Below are positions 6,093-10,714 of a stretch of DNA of 10,714 nt, piece by piece. The translations under genes and the position numbers were made by a program. The stretch's first letter is position 1, and every line of letters begins with the position of its first letter. The stretch comes from Balneolaceae bacterium. GTDB taxonomy: Bacteria > Bacteroidota > Rhodothermia > Balneolales > Balneolaceae. A model generated the notes under the pieces. The model ran no database searches, had not been told where the DNA came from, and saw only the letters and a program-made list of their open reading frames with translations. The stretch covers positions 1 through 10,714 of the forward strand of contig SKGY01000189.1 of the NCBI GenBank assembly GCA_007117235.1, given 5' to 3'.

Positions 6093-7556
6093 ATGCTAAA
6101 ATTAGAACTGCTAGTACTGGTAACATCTATCATTTATATCGGATTGAATCGATCCCTCATCAAACATGTCGACAAGTTTTATGTGGTCGGCTTGCTTGTC
6201 ATCATTCTTTCTGCTCATTTAATTTTTGAGGGTGTAAGGTGGCAAATGATTCCATCTTATCTTATTTGGGTCATTGCTTTGATTACCGCTCTAAGACAGT
6301 CTGAAAAAAAATCTTCAATTGTTGTCAGGATTTTAAAAACCATTGGGGTTTTAGTTCTGGTAATTCCCGCCGTGACTCTTCCCACGCTCTTGCCTGTATT
6401 TGAACTTCCAAAGACAACCGGACCCTTTGCAGTGGGAACTCTTGACATACTTCTTGAACTCGACAGGGAGGAGATAATTACCCAGGACACTTCAGATACA
6501 AGAAGCTTAATGATAAAAGCCTGGTATCCATCAACTGAAACCGGTGGGGAAATGGATCTTTACATCGATAGGGCCGGGAGAAGTGGTTTTGCTCAAAAAT
6601 ATGGACTTCCACCATCTATGCTCAATTATTTAGATAAAGTTGAAACGAACGTATACAGAGATATTCAGATTGCAGATGGGAGGTTTCCAATCCTAATATT
6701 TTCACATGGGTACCACTCAAAAGCTAATGGTTATTATGCATTACTTTCTGAAGTTGTGAGTCATGGCTATGTGCTGTTTGCAATTAATCATACTTATGAA
6801 AGCAGCGGGACTACGTTTCCTGATGGATCAGAAGTTTACATAGATTATGATTTTGCCAGTCAGATTGAATCGGGAACATGGGATGTTGTCGCGCCAGCCG
6901 TTGAGGCATTTAAAGAAGGACTCGCATTTGAAGATCGCCATCCAGTGGTTCAACAAGCACTAACTTCCTACTTTGTTAAAGACATTGTTGAACGGTGGGC
7001 AAATGATATAGTAGATGTAGTGAGTGAATTGGATAAATGGAGCGAAACGGGGTTTTTTAAGGATAAAATGGATCTGGATAATGTTGGGGTCTTCGGTCAT
7101 TCAAGAGGAGGAGGGGCTGCGGGAGAATCTCTGTTGATTGATGAGAGAATAAAGGCCGGAGCAAATCTGGATGGTGTTCAATGGGGACAGATTGTGAATA
7201 GTATGTTTCAAAAACCTTTTCTTTATCTCTCTTCAGATTGGCCTGATGATCATGAAAATTTAAATGAGCACGCATATGTAAATAAGAGCAAAGCGGGTTT
7301 TTATGATGGTAAAATTTTGCAATCAGGTCATAGTAATTTTATGGATATTCCCTTCATGATTCCCCTAAAATCTTTAAATGAAGCAGGAGATATTGCTCCT
7401 GATTTAGCGATTGAAATAACAAACAAGGTGGTGGTTTCCTTTTTTGACAACCATTTAAAGAGTAAAAATTTAAATTTGAAAAGTTTAGATTTGGAATATG
7501 AAATGCTAAAGCTGAATTTTTATAAAGGAGATTCAATTAATTTAGAAATTAATTAA
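6093..7556 (+). CDS. Membrane-anchored PAF-acetylhydrolase-like alpha/beta hydrolase
   Basis: This 487-residue protein has about four hydrophobic helices in its first 105 residues, then a soluble alpha/beta-hydrolase domain. The domain follows the platelet-activating-factor acetylhydrolase / dienelactone-hydrolase pattern: ILIFSHGYHSKANGYYALL (oxyanion region), the nucleophile elbow FGHSRGGGAAGE with S337, NLDG with D360, and GHSNFMD with H413. The spacings S-D of 23 and D-H of 53 are close to those of human plasma PAF-AH (S273, D296, H351; 23 and 55), which supports the triad. It should hydrolyse a short-chain or oxidised phospholipid-type ester at the membrane, but the substrate is inferred. 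The PrsW-family gene follows after 39 nt, so the two probably share a transcript. Start context has no Shine-Dalgarno, only an A-rich stretch. Confidence 0.85.
   Translation: MLKLELLVLVTSIIYIGLNRSLIKHVDKFYVVGLLVIILSAHLIFEGVRWQMIPSYLIWVIALITALRQSEKKSSIVVRILKTIGVLVLVIPAVTLPTLLPVFELPKTTGPFAVGTLDILLELDREEIITQDTSDTRSLMIKAWYPSTETGGEMDLYIDRAGRSGFAQKYGLPPSMLNYLDKVETNVYRDIQIADGRFPILIFSHGYHSKANGYYALLSEVVSHGYVLFAINHTYESSGTTFPDGSEVYIDYDFASQIESGTWDVVAPAVEAFKEGLAFEDRHPVVQQALTSYFVKDIVERWANDIVDVVSELDKWSETGFFKDKMDLDNVGVFGHSRGGGAAGESLLIDERIKAGANLDGVQWGQIVNSMFQKPFLYLSSDWPDDHENLNEHAYVNKSKAGFYDGKILQSGHSNFMDIPFMIPLKSLNEAGDIAPDLAIEITNKVVVSFFDNHLKSKNLNLKSLDLEYEMLKLNFYKGDSINLEIN
7535..7554. repeat. AT-only 9-bp inverted repeat over the esterase stop codon
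   Basis: AATTAATTT at 7535-7543 and AAATTAATT at 7546-7554 are exact reverse complements with two bases between. The dyad encodes the last residues of the esterase and its right arm ends on the first base of the stop codon. It lacks G/C pairs, so it is a poor terminator; it may be chance in AT-rich sequence. Confidence 0.3.
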
Positions 7557-7595
7557 CCTGAGAGTGATCGGCTCCATATTAAAAATAAAGTACTA

Positions 7596-8609
7596 ATGTC
7601 ACTATTTGAGGCACTTAAAATAGCTATCGCCTTTCTGCCCATTATCATTTTCCTGGTTAGCATGTGGCTTTTTGACAGTTTTCAGCTCCTGAAAAAAAAG
7701 GACGTTATTTTAGCGATTGTAGTCGGCTTGGTGGTTGCGGGTCTGGCCATTTTGGTCAACTCCTCCATTATTCAATACACAGAAATAAGTCGCGTAGCAT
7801 TCTCACGATTTATAGCTCCTGTTACTGAAGAGATCTTAAAAATTCTATTTGTGATCTATTTAATTCGCGCCAGCAAGGTCGGTTTTATGGTGGATGCAGC
7901 CATATTAGGTTTTGCAGTTGGAGCAGGATTCGCAATTATTGAAAACATCTACTACCTGGGAGTTCTCACTGAAGCAGATCTTCTTACCTGGTTCGTCAGG
8001 GGATTCGGTACTGCTGTAATGCATGGTGGAACCACGGCAATTGCTGCAATCATCAGCAAAGATCTTTCGGATAGAAAAAAGTGGTCGCCGATTTTGATAT
8101 TCATTCCCGGATTATCGGCAGCAATTCTACTTCATGCGCTGTTTAATATGTTTATTCTGCCACCCACAACTTCCACGTTGTTCATCATATTAGTGCTCCC
8201 GCCGGTATTTTATGCGGTTTTTAAAAAGAGTGAACAAAATACCAGGGAGTGGCTCGGTACCGGTTTAGACAGCGACCTGGAGATGCTTCAAATTCTTAAG
8301 GCGGGTAATATTTCAGAAACAAAAATTGGGAAATATTTAAAATCCATTCAGGATAAATTTCCTCCATTGGTGGTGGGTGATATTATCTGTTATCTGCGAA
8401 TCTATTTAGAACTTTCAATCAAAGCGAAAGGAATTTTAATTCTAAAAGAGAGTGGAATTGACTTGCCTCCTGAACCTGAAATGGAAGCGCAGTTTATAGA
8501 ATTGAACTACCTCGACAAACAGATCGGTAAAACCGGCAAACTCGCCATACAACCGCTTCTTAAGATCAATAATACTGATCTATGGCAGCTCTCAATGATG
8601 CGGTCCTGA
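7596..8609 (+). CDS. PrsW-family intramembrane metalloprotease
   Basis: This 337-residue polytopic protein carries the family motifs in order. APVTEEILK gives the EExxK motif (E78, E79, K82). GFAIIEN gives the Glu of the second motif (E116). A histidine lies in VMHGG (H143), and LLHALFN gives HxxxN (H180, N184). Hydrophobic segments cover about residues 8-210; the remaining 130 residues are soluble, probably cytoplasmic, and longer than the short tail of minimal members. PrsW of B. subtilis performs the first cut of the membrane anti-sigma RsiW; most other members have no known substrate. It follows the esterase gene by 39 nt. Its stop is separated by one base from the stop of the convergent peptidase gene, so its transcript must end within that gene or read into it. 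Confidence 0.9.
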   Translation: MSLFEALKIAIAFLPIIIFLVSMWLFDSFQLLKKKDVILAIVVGLVVAGLAILVNSSIIQYTEISRVAFSRFIAPVTEEILKILFVIYLIRASKVGFMVDAAILGFAVGAGFAIIENIYYLGVLTEADLLTWFVRGFGTAVMHGGTTAIAAIISKDLSDRKKWSPILIFIPGLSAAILLHALFNMFILPPTTSTLFIILVLPPVFYAVFKKSEQNTREWLGTGLDSDLEMLQILKAGNISETKIGKYLKSIQDKFPPLVVGDIICYLRIYLELSIKAKGILILKESGIDLPPEPEMEAQFIELNYLDKQIGKTGKLAIQPLLKINNTDLWQLSMMRS

Positions 8610-8610
8610 T

Positions 8611-9804
8611 CTATTGATTTACGGCATTGTATCGCTTAAGAATCTCAATAGTCTCTTCAATTGGGATGGCTTCCATCGTTCGTCCATTTTCACCGGTCAT
8701 TGTCTCAGCCATGAAAAGTGAATTGAGTATTGCCTCTTCAGTTGCTTCTACGGCAGCAAGAAACAGAGGGGTCATTTCAGAGTTTTTCAGCTCAACATTC
8801 ACAAATTTAGAGCCACTGTCATCAATCGGCATGCGAACATCGGTATGGGTGGAGAAAGCAATTACATAGTCGCCACTTCCATTTGATGCAAAGCCGCCAA
8901 CTCTGGCGATGGACATAAACGCTCGTTTTGCCAGTCGTTCAAGATTTCGGGAGGTGATGGGGGCATCTGTGGCAACCACGATCATAACAGAGCCGTCAAC
9001 GTCGTAGTCATAATTATTTTGATCTGAGGCATATAGCTCATTATTCGGCAGCTCTGTAAGACCTGAGAGATAGTGGTTTCCAAGCTCAACCCCAATTGGC
9101 GCTCCATTCACAGTTAAGATTCCTCCAAAGTTCGATTGAACTAATACGCCAACGGTATAGCCGCCCTGATTTTCAGGAATAATGCGTGACGATGTACCAA
9201 TACCGGATTTAAACCCTAAAGCTCTTGTACCGGTGCCAGCGCCAATATTTCCCTCATCTACGGGGCCAGTTATCGCAGATTGTATAGCGTCAAAAACATC
9301 CTGCTGAGAGATCACTTTTTGTCTGATGTTATTTAGCCAGCCATCGTTTGTTTCGCCAACAACGGGGTTAACTGATCGTACATTTTCATTTCCATCAAGG
9401 CCAATCACAAAGTCAGAAACGGCACTGGCCGCATCAAAGATGCTAAGGGTATTTGTGAGCGCAATCGGTGTTTCCAATTCACCAAGCTCCTGAACCTGAG
9501 TGAACCCTAAGGCTTTGCCAAATCCATTGCCTACATAAACAGCTGCCGGTACTCTATCCCTGAAAAGATTTTCTGAATGGGGTAGAATGGCGGTTACCCC
9601 TGTTCTGATATCATCGCCTTCAATTCGGGTTTTGTGACCAACTAAAACTCCTTCTACATCAGTTATGGCGTTCCAAGTGCCGGTTGGTAGAATGCCGGTT
9701 TCAATTCCCAGATCACGGGCACGCTGTCGGTCTTGAGCCTCAACCGACAAAGGGAAGGTTGTTACAATAAGAGCAGCCAGGGTAAAAAGTATGATGTGTT
9801 TCAT
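8611..9804 (-). CDS. Secreted P1/DmpA-family (S58) aminopeptidase
   Basis: This 397-residue protein has a signal peptide (about residues 1-23, ending VEA before QDRQ). The mature part matches the DmpA/P1 family of N-terminal-nucleophile peptidases throughout: ITDVEGVLVGHKT, VYVGNGFGKALGF, GNIGAGTGTRALGFKSGIG, TVGVLVQSNFG and VDGSVMIVVATDAP. Family members cleave themselves before a serine that becomes the nucleophile; here this is G271-S272, giving an alpha chain of about 248 residues after signal removal and a beta chain of 126. Known members release N-terminal residues from peptides or act on beta- or D-amino acid peptides; the exact specificity is not readable. The ATG at 9804 is chosen because it begins the signal peptide. 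It lies 55 nt after the small double-CxxC gene, so it may be the last gene of that operon or use its own promoter. Confidence 0.92.
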   Translation of the reverse strand: MKHIILFTLAALIVTTFPLSVEAQDRQRARDLGIETGILPTGTWNAITDVEGVLVGHKTRIEGDDIRTGVTAILPHSENLFRDRVPAAVYVGNGFGKALGFTQVQELGELETPIALTNTLSIFDAASAVSDFVIGLDGNENVRSVNPVVGETNDGWLNNIRQKVISQQDVFDAIQSAITGPVDEGNIGAGTGTRALGFKSGIGTSSRIIPENQGGYTVGVLVQSNFGGILTVNGAPIGVELGNHYLSGLTELPNNELYASDQNNYDYDVDGSVMIVVATDAPITSRNLERLAKRAFMSIARVGGFASNGSGDYVIAFSTHTDVRMPIDDSGSKFVNVELKNSEMTPLFLAAVEATEEAILNSLFMAETMTGENGRTMEAIPIEETIEILKRYNAVNQ

Positions 9805-9839
9805 GTCAGGATCGTATTATGTGATAAGATATCATAACA

Positions 9840-9845
9840 ATTATA
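9840..9845 (-). promoter_or_regulatory. Possible -10 box (TATAAT) before the S58 peptidase gene
   Basis: The minus strand reads TATAAT here, 35 bases before the peptidase ATG, inside the 55-nt gap between the two genes. No good -35 element is seen at 16-18 bases upstream, and many Bacteroidota use other promoter consensus sequences, so this is only a weak candidate. Confidence 0.2.
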
Positions 9846-9859
9846 CGGAACCCTTTAAT

Positions 9860-10048
9860 TTACTCTAAATCTGAAGTCGTGTCGTTTGCGATAAACGTTG
9901 TCTCGCAATGCTCACCCCTGCAGCACTCATCGATGTTGGTATGGCATGAAGCGCATTGTCCATGGCCATGAACCCAAACTATACCTGCTGTGCTTCCGCA
10001 ATAGAGGCACCTTTCATTTACGCTGTGATTTAACTCCTTACTCGCCAT
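9860..10048 (-). CDS. Small double-CxxC (zinc-ribbon-like) protein
   Basis: This 62-residue protein has seven cysteines: C14-x-x-C17, C32-x-x-C35, the pair C42-C43 and C48, with histidines at 27, 29, 36 and 47. The central part (CLYCGSTAGIVWVHGHG then QCASCHTNIDECCRGEHC) looks like a zinc ribbon with extra ligands. There is no signal peptide, so it should be cytoplasmic. I do not recognise a named family. Its ATG lies inside the end of the upstream MBL-fold gene (11-nt overlap), so translation is probably coupled. The dense, ordered cysteines and the overlap argue that it is a real gene. Metal binding is inferred; a role with the neighbouring hydrolase, for example in metal supply or redox sensing, is only a guess from position. 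Confidence 0.75.
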   Translation of the reverse strand: MASKELNHSVNERCLYCGSTAGIVWVHGHGQCASCHTNIDECCRGEHCETTFIANDTTSDLE

Positions 10049-10714
10049 CTGTCAGTTCGAGATATGCAACATCGAGATTAGCTGTTAACGACAGTCTTGC
10101 ACCTGCACTTTGGTGATCAGGGAATTCGTCAAATTGTTCGACGGATGTAATCTCTTCACGACTCATTCCGGCATTAATTCCCTGCTGTGTGTACTCAAGA
10201 AGTTTTGAAAGGAAATCACGCATATAGAGCAGATCATTTCGATTTCCCGTCACTCCAAATTCACTATTAGCGTGACCAAATATAAAACGAGTGTTTGAGT
10301 CAGCCTCATCTGAGACTGTTTCTAGCAGAGAGATCCAGCCTTGAATCAAAGCGCCACCATTTCGGTCAATAAATGGATACCATCGATTGAAAACCAAATC
10401 GCCCATGTGCGCAATGTTGTTATTTTCGAACCAAATAACCGAGTCTCCCGATGTGTGGGCTCTGCCGTAATGTTTTGCGATAATGGTTTCACTTCCCAGG
10501 TCAACCGAATACTGCTCATCAAATGTAATATCTGCCGCAACTACTGAATCGAGACTGCCTTGCTGTTCTGCTGTTCTTCTTTGCAGCATCGGAACATTTT
10601 CGTGAGCAATTATTTGATAGTTGCTTGAGGTAAACGCTCCGTTACCTGACACATGATCTCCATGATGGTGAGTATTAAAGAGTATTCTGCTCGGTCCGCT
10701 TCCGTACTCACCGA
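10038..10714 (-). CDS. Metallo-beta-lactamase-fold hydrolase, 5' end outside window
   Basis: The frame is open to the right edge, so the N-terminus is missing and 224 residues are visible. The GTG at 10652 is not the start, because the metal-binding motif lies upstream of it: THHHGDH at 10653-10673 gives the HxHxDH signature. Further ligands fit the fold: AHTSGDSVIWF (His), AHMGDLVFNRWYPFID (bridging Asp), and FIFGHANSEFG (last His). The RWYPFID stretch resembles the quinoprotein-relay/SoxH-like and related secreted MBL hydrolases rather than glyoxalase II. The location cannot be judged without the N-terminus. The visible part shows two metal sites and so an active hydrolase; the substrate is unknown. 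Its last codons overlap the small double-CxxC gene. Confidence 0.88.
   Translation of the reverse strand, partial: GEYGSGPSRILFNTHHHGDHVSGNGAFTSSNYQIIAHENVPMLQRRTAEQQGSLDSVVAADITFDEQYSVDLGSETIIAKHYGRAHTSGDSVIWFENNNIAHMGDLVFNRWYPFIDRNGGALIQGWISLLETVSDEADSNTRFIFGHANSEFGVTGNRNDLLYMRDFLSKLLEYTQQGINAGMSREEITSVEQFDEFPDHQSAGARLSLTANLDVAYLELTDGE

Noticed and set aside
10650..10652. GTG as start of the MBL-fold gene
   Set aside because: The frame continues upstream and contains the essential HxHxDH motif, so the true start is outside the window.

Overview
The window looks like chromosome of a moderately AT-rich, Gram-negative bacterium of the Bacteroidota/Balneolota type. This is inferred from gene content and style: a TolB-like/outer-membrane protein with a metallopeptidase head, weak Shine-Dalgarno sites, and a Bacteroidota-like set of secreted hydrolases. 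No rRNA, tRNA, IS element, integrase or CRISPR array was seen.

Left part (1-2869, + strand) is a regulatory block. It holds the 3' end of an RsbW-like HATPase (anti-sigma kinase type), an RsbV/SpoIIAA-like STAS protein three bases later, and an ECF sigma factor. After a 98-nt gap comes a 535-residue membrane protein. Its cytoplasmic N-terminus resembles an anti-sigma domain without zinc ligands, followed by one transmembrane helix. Its extracytoplasmic half is 38 tandem copies of a nonapeptide (consensus A-S-P-D/E-F-S/N-R-L-M), preceded by four degenerate copies in the same phase. A strong hairpin terminator closes the block. The repeat protein is the most unusual object in the window: it pairs a sigma-factor regulator with a very long, regular, apparently undescribed periplasmic repeat array.

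Middle part (2912-8609, + strand) holds a secreted three-part protein (HExxH metallopeptidase, TolB-like beta-propeller, outer-membrane beta-barrel). After a 220-nt spacer with two short perfect palindromes come a membrane-anchored PAF-acetylhydrolase-like esterase and, 39 nt later, a PrsW-family intramembrane protease. PrsW of Bacillus subtilis cleaves the membrane anti-sigma RsiW, so a link to the repeat-bearing anti-sigma-like protein is conceivable, but the genes are not adjacent.

Right part (8611-10714, - strand) converges on the PrsW gene with a single base between stop codons. In transcription order it holds a 5'-truncated metallo-beta-lactamase-fold hydrolase, an overlapping 62-residue double-CxxC protein, and a secreted P1/DmpA-family (S58) peptidase.
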